From Candidatus Binataceae bacterium (lineage in GTDB: Bacteria > Desulfobacterota > Binatia > Binatales > Binataceae): a stretch of DNA of 53,159 nt. This document shows positions 44,657 through 53,008 of this stretch, in pieces; position 1 is the stretch's first letter, and every line of letters begins with the position of its first letter. The position numbers and the translations under genes were made by a program. The DNA is taken from the NCBI GenBank assembly GCA_035508495.1, contig DATJMX010000046.1, forward strand, positions 1 to 53,159, written 5' to 3'. The notes under the pieces were generated by a model that saw only the letters and a list, made by a program, of their open reading frames with translations, had not been told where the DNA came from and made no database searches.

Positions 44657-45313
44657 ATGGAATCATCTGAGTTGTTGCTCGAGCTTGCGCGCTTCATTGA
44701 ACGCATAACCGCGATCGCTCGCACCGGCCTGGCGTTCAAGTCCGAGGGCTTCGACGCCGAGCGCTATGAGCAGTTGCTCCACGAAGCGGCGCACATGCAT
44801 TCGCTGCTCGAAGGCGCCTCCCGCGACGATGCCGAAATGCTGCGCGCCAGATGGCGCAGCGAGGTAGTCGATGGTTATCACGGCTACGTCACAGCCGCGG
44901 TCGGCGTCGGCATCATCGCCTTCAACGAGCGCGACGAGATTCTCATGATCCAGCGGCCAACCGGCAAATGGTGGTATCCGACCGGCTTCTGCGACGTAGG
45001 AATTTCGCCGGCTGAAAACGTCGCGAAGGAAGCGCGCGAGGAAACCGGCCTCATCGTGCGCCCCGACCGCCTGATGGCCCTGATCGACAGCCACAAGAAC
45101 GGCTCCCCCGGCCGCCACATCTATTCGCTGCTCTTCTACGCGCAAATCATCGGCGGCGAATTGAAACCGGCCCCGCTCGAAGTCCTCGACATCGGCTTTT
45201 TCCCGCTTGATCACTTGCCCGAGCCGCTCCACTGGCCTAATCAAAAGTGGGTAGAAATCGCGCGCGAGTTCCACTTCAACGGCAGAACAAAACCGTACTT
45301 CGATCCGCTATGA
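44657..45313 (+). CDS. NUDIX hydrolase with N-terminal NUDIX_N-like helix domain
   Basis: 218 residues. N-terminal 65 residues are helical (the hydrolase-N domain often seen before this type of NUDIX). The Nudix box is GFCDVGISPAENVAKEAREETGL: the core EAREETG is intact, while the GE glutamate is Ile and the Arg is Lys. Such enzymes hydrolyse nucleoside diphosphate-linked substrates, ADP-ribose or NAD+-like. Head-to-head with the Nmad3-like gene (64 nt between starts). Ends just before the DUF29 remnant. Confidence 0.82.
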   Translation: MESSELLLELARFIERITAIARTGLAFKSEGFDAERYEQLLHEAAHMHSLLEGASRDDAEMLRARWRSEVVDGYHGYVTAAVGVGIIAFNERDEILMIQRPTGKWWYPTGFCDVGISPAENVAKEAREETGLIVRPDRLMALIDSHKNGSPGRHIYSLLFYAQIIGGELKPAPLEVLDIGFFPLDHLPEPLHWPNQKWVEIAREFHFNGRTKPYFDPL

Positions 45314-45331
45314 GTGTTCGGCCCGTTGCAG

Positions 45332-45805
45332 TCAGCAGGCGTCATCTATTCCAAGCGGGAACTTGTCGTCGTCGAGGAATTCCGTTCGCTGGCAGGGACA
45401 GCCTGCGGGGAACTCGGTTTCTGATTCGCGAGTGCCAAGGCAAGCGCAGCGCCTGCCCGAACGCGTGCGTCGCGATAGGATTTTTCGACGTATTGCTTGA
45501 AGGTGTCGGGATTGCTGCGGCTCGGACTGGTTTCCAAACGGTTGCGAGCCTCTTGTCGTGACGCGACGATCGAGACCTTCCAGCTTCGTTCTCGATGCCC
45601 GCGATTCTGATCTGCGTACTGCCATTTCAGGCAGTGCTCAAAGAGATTTCTCAGGTGACTCGTTAGCTCCTGCCGCTCTTTGCGAGCTATCCCTTCCAGT
45701 TCCTCTGCCAGGTTTTCCCAATCGAGGGTTGCGCGCACGCCGCCCCCGCAAGGCTACCGCCTGATCCACGCACCAGGCATCAAATTCATTATCGTCGGCA
45801 GGCAT
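45332..45805 (-). pseudogene. DUF29-family pseudogene (two frameshifts)
   Basis: Three successive minus-strand frames together give a complete DUF29 pattern. Frame 1 from ATG 45805 reads EFDAWCVDQAVALRG. Frame 2 (45738 to about 45430) reads LDWENLAEELEGIARKERQ, RNLFEHCLKWQY and the Y-x-A region. Frame 3 (about 45430 to 45332) reads TEFPAGCPCQRTEFLDDD, the usual family end. The first shift is near a run of five C in the plus strand (about 45746-45750). Could be true decay or sequencing error; two independent shifts favour decay. DUF29 function is unknown; it occurs mainly in mobile or toxin-antitoxin-like contexts. Confidence 0.65.
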
Positions 45806-45818
45806 TGCCAGTTCGGCA

Positions 45819-46604
45819 CTAGATCGTCGATGCGCGATTGGCGGTGCGCGTGGCCAATAGAAATGCGAACAGCGCGAATGCGATCGCGATCGTCACCGGA
45901 CCTGCCATCGGTGCTACAGTGCCGAGCGCGGCGGGATCTGCCATGTAGAGGCCGCTGCGCAGCGCGGTCATCGCGTAGGTGAGTGGGTTCAGGCGCATCG
46001 TCCATGCGAGCCATCCCGGAGCGCCGCTCACCGGGAAGAATGCGCCCGAGAGCAGCCAGATCGGAATCAGGATCAGGTTCATGATCGCATGAAAGCCCTG
46101 CGTCGATTCGATGCGCCATGCGATGACAAGGCCGATGCTCGTGAGCGCGAATGCGATCACCGCCATCATCAATGAAGCCGTGACGACGGCGCCGACGCTC
46201 AGATGAATACCCGCGAGCGGCGCGAGAATGAGGAAGATGATTCCTTGCACCAGCGCCAGCGTAGTCCCGCCCAGCGCCTGACCAAGCACGACTGTCGATC
46301 GCGAGATCGGCGCCACCAGCACGCCTTGCAGAAATCCTTCGCGGCGATCCTCGACGGTTGAAATTGTCGCGAAGATCGCGGTGAACAGCAGCACGAGGAC
46401 GATCACGCCGGGATAAAAATATTCGGCGTAGTTCATGCCCGACGGCATCCCGCTCGGGCGAAACGATGCGTTCAGTCCCGCACCGAGCAGCGCCCAGAAC
46501 ACCAAAGGCTGCAGCAGCGCGCCGAAGAGGCGGCTGCGCTGGCGCACGAAGCGCGTGATCTCGCGCATCCAGAGCGTGCCGGCCTGCATCGCAATCGCGG
46601 GCAT
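45819..46604 (-). CDS. ABC-2 type transporter permease
   Basis: 261 residues, from the ATG with AAGGAG 7 nt upstream; the frame begins at 46637. Six membrane helices, with the ABC-2/DrrB-like pattern: REITRFVRQRSRLFGALLQPL at the N-terminus, VEDRREGFLQGVLVAPISRS and the NLILIPIWLLSGAFFPVSGAPGWL region before the last helices. Four bases after the ATPase gene. Together they form an exporter for drugs, lipids or polysaccharide; substrate unknown. Confidence 0.9.
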   Translation of the reverse strand: MPAIAMQAGTLWMREITRFVRQRSRLFGALLQPLVFWALLGAGLNASFRPSGMPSGMNYAEYFYPGVIVLVLLFTAIFATISTVEDRREGFLQGVLVAPISRSTVVLGQALGGTTLALVQGIIFLILAPLAGIHLSVGAVVTASLMMAVIAFALTSIGLVIAWRIESTQGFHAIMNLILIPIWLLSGAFFPVSGAPGWLAWTMRLNPLTYAMTALRSGLYMADPAALGTVAPMAGPVTIAIAFALFAFLLATRTANRASTI

Positions 46605-46608
46605 CGCG

Positions 46609-47610
46609 TTACTCCTTCGCCGCTTCGGGCGCGGCACTTGCGAAAAACTGATGCCCTGTCAGATGAACGAATACGTCCTCGAGCGTCGGCTTGCCGAACG
46701 ACACCGATTCGATTTCGCTGCTGAAACTGTCGACGACATCGCGCACGAACTCGTGTCCGCGCGGCCGCTCGACGCGAATCGTCCCATCGACGATTTGCCC
46801 CTTCACCTTGAAGCGTTGCTCGATCTTGCGCTCGAGCGCATCGGGCGCGTCGGCGTGAATCACGACCACGTCGCCGCCCACTTGGTGCTTCAACTCCGAC
46901 GGCTTGTCGATCGCGACCAGATTGCCCTGGTGCAGGATCGCGATCCGATCGCATCGCTCGGCTTCTTCCATGTAATGCGTCGTCAGCACGACCGTGACGC
47001 CGTGCGTTTCGCGCAGATGCGCCAAGTAGTTGGAAAATTCGCGGCGCGCGGCCGGATCGAGTCCCGTGCTCGGCTCGTCGAGCAACAGCAGCTGCGGCTC
47101 GTGCAGGAGCGCCTTCGCGAGTTCGACGCGCCGCTGCAAACCGCCGGAGAGCGTCTCGACCAGATCGCCGGCGCGGCCAGTGAGACCTAACTGCTCGAGC
47201 ATCGCCGCGCTGCGATCCTTCAGGCGCTGCCCGGAGATTCCGTATAGATGACCATGATGGCGCAGGTTCTCGGCGACGGTCAGCTTGCCGTCGAGGCTCG
47301 GATGCTGGAAAACGACGCCCAGCGATCGCCGCACCGCGAGCGTCTCACCCGCGAGATCGCGCCCGAGCATCACAGCCTTGCCCGACTGCACCGGCACGAG
47401 CGTCGAAAGAATCTTGAAGAGCGTGGTCTTGCCGCCGCCGTTGGGTCCGAGGAAGCCGAAGATTTCGCCTTGCGCGATCGTGAACGATACGTCGCGCAGC
47501 GCTTCGCGCTCGCCGTAACGAAAGCCCAGGCTAGCGCACGAAATCGCGGGACGAGTGGCGGCCGGCGTTTCCACCATCCGCTCGATATTAGTGATCGGTG
47601 AACTACTCAT
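46609..47610 (-). CDS. ABC transporter ATP-binding protein (DrrA-like)
   Basis: 333 residues. Walker A GPNGGGKTTL, Q-loop VVFQHPSLDG, signature TLSGGLQRRVELAKAL, Walker B LLLLDEPSTGLDP and H-loop LTTHYMEEAERCD are all present, followed by an about 90-residue C-terminal domain as in DrrA/NatA-type exporters. The Walker A carries NGGGK in place of the common NGAGK. Operon partner is the ABC-2 permease 4 nt downstream. Confidence 0.93.
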   Translation of the reverse strand: MSSSPITNIERMVETPAATRPAISCASLGFRYGEREALRDVSFTIAQGEIFGFLGPNGGGKTTLFKILSTLVPVQSGKAVMLGRDLAGETLAVRRSLGVVFQHPSLDGKLTVAENLRHHGHLYGISGQRLKDRSAAMLEQLGLTGRAGDLVETLSGGLQRRVELAKALLHEPQLLLLDEPSTGLDPAARREFSNYLAHLRETHGVTVVLTTHYMEEAERCDRIAILHQGNLVAIDKPSELKHQVGGDVVVIHADAPDALERKIEQRFKVKGQIVDGTIRVERPRGHEFVRDVVDSFSSEIESVSFGKPTLEDVFVHLTGHQFFASAAPEAAKE

Positions 47611-47668
47611 CGTCTGAAATTAGAGCTGATTATCGTCCCTGCGCGGAAGCCTCGCAATCGCGCGCCGC

Positions 47669-48370
47669 TTACGGCTCGCCGAGGCCGCCCGCAGGTTCCG
47701 CGTCCTGCTCGCGCAGTCCCATCTCCGCGCGATGCCATCCGTCCTGGAACGCGGCAGCGCGATCGGCGCCGCTGCCATGCGTGCCGTCGCCACCGGTGAA
47801 GTCGTCGCCCGTGAGCTGGTAATACTGCGTCACTTCGGTCGGATCGAGCCGTCGAATCCCGAGGCGCTCGAGGGTAAAGCCCGAGAAACGGTCGGCTGCA
47901 AGCTCGCGCTCGCGCGCGGGCTTGGATCCCGGCGTCGTGTCGCCATGCATCTGATGGCCGATCTCATGCGCGAAGATCGCATAAAGCATCGGGCGAATCG
48001 CGTCGGCGTCCTGGAGATTCATCCATCGCCCCAACAGCATGTCGAGATAGGCGCGATTGTAGAAGATGCATCCTCCGGTCGCCGCATGCGGTCCAGCTTC
48101 GCCGATGGTTTCGTACACGGGAAAGCCGGAACCGCTGGCCTCGTTGATTTGTTGGACGATCGAGACGTAGGGCTCCCCCGCGGCGCGAGCGCGCTCGCCG
48201 CATACCAGCCCCTCGGCACCGATGGCGGTAGATGGAGTAGTTGAGGAGTCGTTTCGCGTCGTCGTATGACGCTCGACGATATGCCAGTCGTTCTGAGCCG
48301 CGATCGGTCCAGTGGCCGCCGCGATAAAAATGACGGCGGCGAAGATCTTACGCCCGATGCGATAGTTCAC
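47669..48370 (-). CDS. Secreted HExxH metalloprotease-like protein
   Basis: 233 residues with a signal peptide (IFAAVIFIAAATGPIAAQ). Zinc motif HEIGHQMHG (His135, Glu136, His139) and a downstream ERELAADRF that would supply the third ligand (Glu156 or Asp160), the M48-like arrangement. The substrate is unknown and the protein is smaller than Oma1/BepA proteases, with no TPR domain. 58 nt upstream of the ABC ATPase on the same strand; the two may or may not share a transcript. Confidence 0.72.
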   Translation of the reverse strand: MNYRIGRKIFAAVIFIAAATGPIAAQNDWHIVERHTTTRNDSSTTPSTAIGAEGLVCGERARAAGEPYVSIVQQINEASGSGFPVYETIGEAGPHAATGGCIFYNRAYLDMLLGRWMNLQDADAIRPMLYAIFAHEIGHQMHGDTTPGSKPARERELAADRFSGFTLERLGIRRLDPTEVTQYYQLTGDDFTGGDGTHGSGADRAAAFQDGWHRAEMGLREQDAEPAGGLGEP

Positions 48371-48593
48371 GAGTCCCCCTTGATGCGGCTGGCGCTCGGC
48401 CGCATATCACGATCGTCCAACGGATGCGGCCGCGAGAAAAGAGGCCGCGATACGAGCGCAATCGCGATTGCGCCTCGCGATCCGTGGCGAGAACTTGGCG
48501 GCTGGGTACAATTAATTAGCGGCTCGGGCCGCCTCGGAATCTCAAGCGGCGAAAGCCCGGTTGTCAGGCATCAGTTGGTGAGCGTGCACTACG

Positions 48594-49130
48594 ATGGACC
48601 GGCGTCAGATATCGGTATCGAAGCGGCCCGCGGCGAAGCGGCCGCCTAAATCCACCCCTGAAATTTATTGGCTCGGGCTCGCGGGGTTCATCCTGCTATG
48701 CCTCGTCGCGGGCGCGATCGGCGGCTCGTTCGCAGCGCCCGGGCTTCATCAATGGTACGCCTCGCTGAACAAGCCCGTGTGGGCGCCGCCCAACGCCATC
48801 TTCGGGCCGGTCTGGATGGCGCTCTACCTTATGATGGGGATCGCGGCGTGGCGCGTATGGGTGGCGCGCCAGGCGAAGGCGCGCCGCGCGGCCCTGGTCC
48901 TGTTCCTGGTACAGCTTGGGCTCAACGTCGCGTGGCCGCTGGTGTTCTTCACGATGCGGATGCCGGGCGCGGCGGCAGTCGAGCTCGGGCTCCTGTGGCT
49001 TTCGATCCTCGCGACGACTGTGGTGTTCTTCGGCGCCTCGCGAATCGCGGCCCTGCTGATGACGCCGTATCTGTTGTGGGCGACGTTCGCGGGTTTCCTC
49101 AATATCGCGATTTGGCGCCTCAACGGCTGA
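48594..49130 (+). CDS. tspO: TspO/MBR-family protein
   Basis: 178 residues, five membrane helices after a 24-residue basic N-terminus. The family signature is clear: GGSFAAPGLHQWYASLNKPVWAPPNAIFGPVWMALYLMMG and later QLGLNVAWPLVFF and PYLLWATFAGFLNIAIW. TspO binds tetrapyrroles and cholesterol-like ligands and modulates stress or porphyrin metabolism. About 220 nt of upstream sequence separates it from the divergent metalloprotease, where the promoter should be; none was identified. Confidence 0.93.
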   Translation: MDRRQISVSKRPAAKRPPKSTPEIYWLGLAGFILLCLVAGAIGGSFAAPGLHQWYASLNKPVWAPPNAIFGPVWMALYLMMGIAAWRVWVARQAKARRAALVLFLVQLGLNVAWPLVFFTMRMPGAAAVELGLLWLSILATTVVFFGASRIAALLMTPYLLWATFAGFLNIAIWRLNG

Positions 49131-49167
49131 GTTCCAGACAAAATCAATCCGGCGATTGCTTCGTCCA

Positions 49168-49372
49168 TTACCGACGAGTAAGCAAAGATCGTCGGTAAGG
49201 AAAGTCCCTCAGACCCGATCCCAATTCCTTATCTTCTGAACCCTTCTCCTTGTCCAAGAAGAGGGCAAGGGAGAGGTACACCGCCTCGCTTTGCAGCGAG
49301 CATCTCGCACTCCGCTGATATTCCCCGACCTCTACTACTAAGAGCAATTGCTCAGTTGCAAAATGCAACTGA
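49168..49372. promoter_or_regulatory. Two perfect dyads upstream of the DUF1329 gene
   Basis: First: TTACCGACGA (49168-49177) and TCGTCGGTAA (49189-49198), spacer 11 nt; placed 37 nt after the tspO stop, it may act as a terminator or operator. Second: TCAGTTGCA-AAA-TGCAACTGA (49352-49372), a 9-bp arm palindrome with a 3-nt centre, typical of a dimeric regulator site. A REP-like segment lies between at about 49240-49275. The rest of 49131-49636 shows no credible gene. Confidence 0.4.
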
Positions 49373-49636
49373 TGAGCGAATTGCGAGCACAAATACTGCG
49401 CCGCTCTGCGATGCTCCAAATTCGGCAGCATCCTTTGATTTAGTACGATTTCTTCGTCTGCGTTCGAGGGGAGCTAATGCGATTGCAGTCGCACGCGGCG
49501 CGAGCGTCCGCGTCCTGCGAATCTTTCGATCGGCTTGCCGAACGCAAACGCTGAGTGTGCGTTGGCGAATCTCGCCGTGCGCCGAATGGCATCGGCGTTG
49601 CTTTCCGGCAGCGTTTTTCACGCCGGAGGGATTCTT

Positions 49637-50947
49637 ATGGTATCGCGAGAAACGGTCCCGAAAATTCGCAGCGGTTTCAGGCGATCGGCGACGCTCCTCG
49701 CCGCGGTGCTCGTGTTTGCGATTGCATCCACGGTGCGTGCGCAGGTCAAACCGGGAGATGTGATCACGGCCGACAACGCGGCCAAGGTGCGTGATCTCGT
49801 TTCACCCGGAGTTTACTACAAAGTGCTCCAGGGCATGTCGATGAAGATCGTGCCGACTTCACAAATAGACTGGCCGCCGCCATACCGCGACGCCACCGAG
49901 AAGTATTCGTCGCAGGTCCGCCTCAGCAAGGATAATCGCAGTCTCGTCGGTTACGTGGCCGGGCAGCCGTTTCCATTGGTCGATCCCAACGATCCCGAGG
50001 TCGCGACCAAGATCATGTGGAACAACGTGTTCCGCCCGCTGCTTACCGATGATTACGATTTGAGGTTCTATGATTGCGACAGCGTCTATGGCGGCCTCAA
50101 CAAGTCATTCAGTCCCATTCAGTATTACCAAATCGGGCACTATGCCGGTTACGATCTGGTAGGACGCGTCGAGGTCGAGCCGATGCCGACCGATCCTGAC
50201 TACAAGACGACAGGCCGCCTCTGGCTATTCGGTTTGTATCCTGTGCTCGCTCCGGAAAACGATCGCGGCGACGGGTTCATCCGCTTTCGCTACTCCGATC
50301 CGAATCGCGGTGACGATGACTGGTCGTGGACGCCGGGCACGCGCCGCGTGCGCCGCCTGAACGAATCGATCCTCAGCACTGCGAGTGGTCCGACGGCGTG
50401 GAATCCGGATCACTACTCAGGGTTCAACGCCAAGACCGAGGAATATGACTACAAGTTCATCGGCGAGAAGGACATGCTCGGAGTTGCCCATGCTGAACAT
50501 TCGCCGGAAGTCAGATGCGCGACCGACGGCGGTGCCAGCGCATGTCCCGAAGTGTGGGAGCCGCGCCACATGTACATCGTTGAAGCGACTCCCCGGCCCG
50601 ACAAGATATCCGGCGCACTACAATCGAAGACCGTGGTCTATATGGACTCGGAATCATGGTACGAGCCGTACATCGACGAATACGACAAGCGCGGCCAACT
50701 CTGGTACAACCACATCTGGTGGATGGCATTCCGCGATCGTCCGGTCGCCGATGCGCGCGTTGCTATATATCCATTCAAGCGCGAATTCGAAGTCGCCGCG
50801 GTTTCGACCGACGTGGAATCGGGCTTCGCGACAATGTGCTATCTGCCGGGCCTCGGCACGCCGGAGCGCGAATGCTGGTACATCAACATGGGCGCGGTCG
50901 ATAAGAGCTTCTTCACGACCGACTCGATGGTGAGAGCGGCCCCGTAA
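49637..50947 (+). CDS. DUF1329-family outer-membrane/periplasmic protein
   Basis: 436 residues from the ATG with GGAGGG 6 nt upstream; the frame opens at 49535. Sec signal peptide (LLAAVLVFAIASTVRAQ), then family segments: VKPGDVITADNAAKVRDLVSPG, MKIVPTSQIDWPPPYRDATE, VDPNDPEVATKIMWN, RLNESILSTAS, MLGVAHAEHSP and ECWYINMGAVD. DUF1329 proteins are beta-rich envelope proteins often expressed with lipid, hydrocarbon or efflux functions; mechanism unknown. A broken paralogue follows in tandem. The chosen start preserves a normal signal peptide. Confidence 0.9.
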   Translation: MVSRETVPKIRSGFRRSATLLAAVLVFAIASTVRAQVKPGDVITADNAAKVRDLVSPGVYYKVLQGMSMKIVPTSQIDWPPPYRDATEKYSSQVRLSKDNRSLVGYVAGQPFPLVDPNDPEVATKIMWNNVFRPLLTDDYDLRFYDCDSVYGGLNKSFSPIQYYQIGHYAGYDLVGRVEVEPMPTDPDYKTTGRLWLFGLYPVLAPENDRGDGFIRFRYSDPNRGDDDWSWTPGTRRVRRLNESILSTASGPTAWNPDHYSGFNAKTEEYDYKFIGEKDMLGVAHAEHSPEVRCATDGGASACPEVWEPRHMYIVEATPRPDKISGALQSKTVVYMDSESWYEPYIDEYDKRGQLWYNHIWWMAFRDRPVADARVAIYPFKREFEVAAVSTDVESGFATMCYLPGLGTPERECWYINMGAVDKSFFTTDSMVRAAP

Positions 50948-50969
50948 CGAAAATTCCTCAAATAGTGTT

Positions 50970-51003
50970 GCGGCGGATCCGATCGGGCTATCGGATCCGC
51001 CGC
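50970..51003 (+). terminator. Strong hairpin after the DUF1329 gene
   Basis: Perfect 14-bp stem GCGGCGGATCCGAT (50970-50983) with ATCGGATCCGCCGC (50990-51003), loop CGGGCT, 22 nt after the stop codon. There is no T-run, so termination efficiency is uncertain, but the stem is the most stable in this part of the window. Confidence 0.6.
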
Positions 51004-51056
51004 GCATTCAGACCATCGACAGACTGCCAGAGGCGCCTGCCTTTGAATCGCGTTGC

Positions 51057-51077
51057 TTGTATATAAACAACATACAA
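51057..51077 (+). promoter_or_regulatory. TTGTAT-N9-ATACAA dyad in an AT-rich promoter-like patch
   Basis: Inverted repeat TTGTAT (51057-51062) and ATACAA (51072-51077) with 9-nt spacer, in the only AT-rich stretch before the damaged DUF1329 copy. It could be a regulator site or chance; candidate -10 TACAAT at 51073-51078 lies inside it. No good -35 was found. Confidence 0.3.
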
Positions 51078-51102
51078 TCGGTGCAATTGGCGGGAGTTCG
51101 TC

Positions 51103-52427
51103 GTGCGATTCTCGTGGGGTCTGCTGGTAATCTTCTCGTGTCTCTCCTCTACCGGCCTTGCACAAGCGAGCGGCATCAAGCCAGGCGACGTGATCACTCC
51201 TGACAACGCATCGCAAGTGGCTGATCTCGTCAGTCCTGGCGACTATGTGCTCGTCAAGCAAGGGATGCGGATGAAGATCGTGCCGACGGGACGCCTCGAA
51301 TGGCCGCCGCCATACAAGCAGGCGACCGAGAAGTATTCGCCGCAGGTCGGCCTCACCGGGAATGGCGAATTGCAGAACTACGTCGCAGGCCCTCGGTACG
51401 TTCGATATCGAAATAGAAAGACACGTGGCCGATTCGAAAGTGCTCGATAGGCCCGTTGCTGGCGGCTGAAAAGCTGGCGATCTCAACTTCGCGCAGATCA
51501 GCGTCGTCGGTGTATTCCGGTCGGTAGCTGAAATTCCACATCACCTTCGTCGCTGCCTGAGGAACGTTGGGATCGAAGAGAGGAAACCAATTCCTACCGA
51601 TCCCGAGGGAACTGGCCCCGGGATCCGCTACCGCTTCGCCGCATATCCGTTCGAGGAACCGGCCCGAGATCGAAGGATTCGGCTTCATTCGCTATCGCTA
51701 TATCGACCCGAGGATGGAATACGATACATGGGATTATCTGCCGGGTCTCCGAAGAGTGCATCGCGTGGCGGCGAACGTTCTCTCCTACGTTCTACCTCCC
51801 ACTTCGAAAATTTCAGGTTCGGGTCAAGGGGGCTCTGCACCTGCACCCTTCATCAATAATCTCGATGCCGACTCGACGTTTGGTTTCGCCGCGAAAATCG
51901 AGGACTTCAATTCTCGGCTGCTTGGCATCAAGCCGATGCTCGCATCGGTGCACGCCGAGAATATTCCTGCAAAACCATGCCAGTTCGACAACAGTCGAAC
52001 GATCTGCCCCGAGAACTGGGAGATGCGTCAGCTCTACGTCATCGAAGCGACAGCCAAACCGGCATCGTGGACGCAGAAAATCGGAAACGACGGACTAACT
52101 ATTCCCAAGCGCATCATATATTTGGATTCGGAAGGGTGGTTCATTACCGGCTCAGACCAATACGATCGCGATACGACGCTCTGGAAGACGATCGCCACCT
52201 TCAGCACGTATCGCGGTCATCCGATCCCGGACGCGTGAGTTGCGATCTTCCCCTTTAAGCGCTCGTTCCAGACCGCGCTCGTCGATGAAGACCTGCAGAG
52301 CGGTTACTCAACGGTAGCGTACACTCCGGGCCACGAAGGCACTGACCAGGAGTGCTGGTACATCAACATGGGAGTCGTAACCAAGGTACTCCTCGATCCC
52401 GACCGGATGAGGATGCTTGGCAACTGA
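51103..52427 (+). pseudogene. Second DUF1329 gene, broken by an inversion, a frameshift and a nonsense codon
   Basis: Tandem paralogue of the gene at 49637. From GTG 51103 (GGGAG upstream) it reads a signal peptide, IKPGDVITPDNASQVADLV, LEWPPPYKQATEKYSPQV and NYVAG. Then about 200 bp (51391-51593) are inverted and code on the minus strand for FPLFDPNVPQAATKVMWN. The plus strand resumes with PTDPEGTGPG, shifts frame near 51657-51666, and continues FGFIRYRYIDP, VIEATAKPASW. A TGA at 52236-52238 replaces the Arg codon of the paralogue (PVADARVAIYPFKR against PIPDA-stop-VAIFPFKR), and the frame then runs on to TGA 52425, ending ECWYINMGV. Non-functional unless assembled wrongly. Confidence 0.8.
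51391..51593 (-). other. Inverted internal segment of the DUF1329 paralogue
   Basis: On the minus strand this stretch encodes the DUF1329 segment FPLFDPNVPQAATKVMWN, then YRPEYTDDADLREVEIASF and GHVSFYFDIER, which aligns colinearly with FPLVDPNDPEVATKIMWN, TDDYDLRFYDCDSV and GHYAGYDLVGRVE of the intact copy. Flipping it back in place restores a continuous frame from YVAG into the segment and, by my reading, from its end into PTDPEG. Breakpoints are good to a few bases; CCT is shared at the right junction. No long flanking inverted repeats are visible. Confidence 0.75.
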
Positions 52428-52492
52428 TCGGTGAGCGGCGCCGGATTGCGGCGCCGGCCAAGTTGCGTTAGACGATCAGAGTCCAGCCGGCC

Positions 52493-52532
52493 GCCCCCTT
52501 AGCTCAGATGGATAGAGCACAGGATTCCTAAT
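52493..52532 (+). pseudogene. 5' half of a tRNA-Arg(CCU) gene, truncated
   Basis: The sequence from GCCCCCTTAGCTCAGATGG through ATAGAGCACAGGATTCCTAAT matches tRNA nucleotides 1 to about 39: acceptor 5' strand GCCCCCT, D arm with GCTC/GAGC pairing, and anticodon arm with loop TTCCTAA, giving anticodon CCT (arginine). From about 52533 the expected complementary anticodon strand, T arm and acceptor 3' strand are missing and replaced by unrelated, less GC-rich sequence. The 3' half is not elsewhere in the window. A cut exactly in the anticodon arm is typical of an integration or excision scar. Confidence 0.7.
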
Positions 52533-52702
52533 TGTAGACAGGGCTAAATTACCAATATCAACTAGTATCAGGCGAGATGCGTTCAACGCTCTGCCGGAAG
52601 GGGTTTGATGGCCGCGAAAGGCAGGGCGTTGTGCTACTGACAGCTACTGATTGACATCGAGAGGGGGCACAAAATCGGGCACAGTGGCGAGCGATGAATT
52701 CA
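52533..52702. other. Gene-free sequence after the broken tRNA
   Basis: About 170 bp with lower GC than the surroundings and no credible gene on the plus strand. It holds a doubled GGGCACA (near 52668-52684) and a TGACAGCTACTGATTGAC stretch. I could not link it to an integrase, att duplicate or promoter. Confidence 0.4.
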
Positions 52703-53008
52703 CTACGGAATCATCCGAGTTGCGAATTTCTCCGCGGCTTCGAGCAACACAATCAATTCCTCGATAAGCCAAGTCCATCTCGTTCGTGTGGTGAGGGCAT
52801 CAATCGTCCCGATCTCCGGAAGGCGAGAGGATGTCTCTGTGGGTTTCGTGCCGGGAGGTCCCCCGATGCCCGCATAAACAGTATAGTTCCTGGGCGGCGC
52901 GGTGCGGTGCGCCAAGACGTTTCGCACCTTGGTCCATTCCTGGAATTGGGTGGTTTGCAGCGGGTTCCGCTCAAAGCCTGCACCCTCAGCGCGAAGGGTG
53001 GACTCCAC
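52703..53008 (-). CDS. Small hypothetical protein, possible C-terminal fragment
   Basis: 101 residues from a GTG start with an in-frame stop directly upstream. It contains EWTKVRNVLAHRTAPPR, a segment resembling the R-N-x-x-A-H type motif of HEPN-like domains (RNVLAHR), then a less ordered middle and a hydrophobic-helical end (WTWLIEELIVLLEAAEKFATRMIP). HEPN domains occur in nucleases and defence systems, but the core is short and the similarity is weak. It may be the end of a longer gene cut by rearrangement, or not a gene. The remaining 53009-53159 shows nothing I can support. Confidence 0.35.
   Translation of the reverse strand: MESTLRAEGAGFERNPLQTTQFQEWTKVRNVLAHRTAPPRNYTVYAGIGGPPGTKPTETSSRLPEIGTIDALTTRTRWTWLIEELIVLLEAAEKFATRMIP

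Noticed and set aside
51390..51609. A phase-variable invertible segment
   Set aside because: Flipping at the visible 7-bp inverted repeats would bring in an early TAG rather than restore the frame, and the downstream frameshift and stop remain, so gene decay is the simpler reading.
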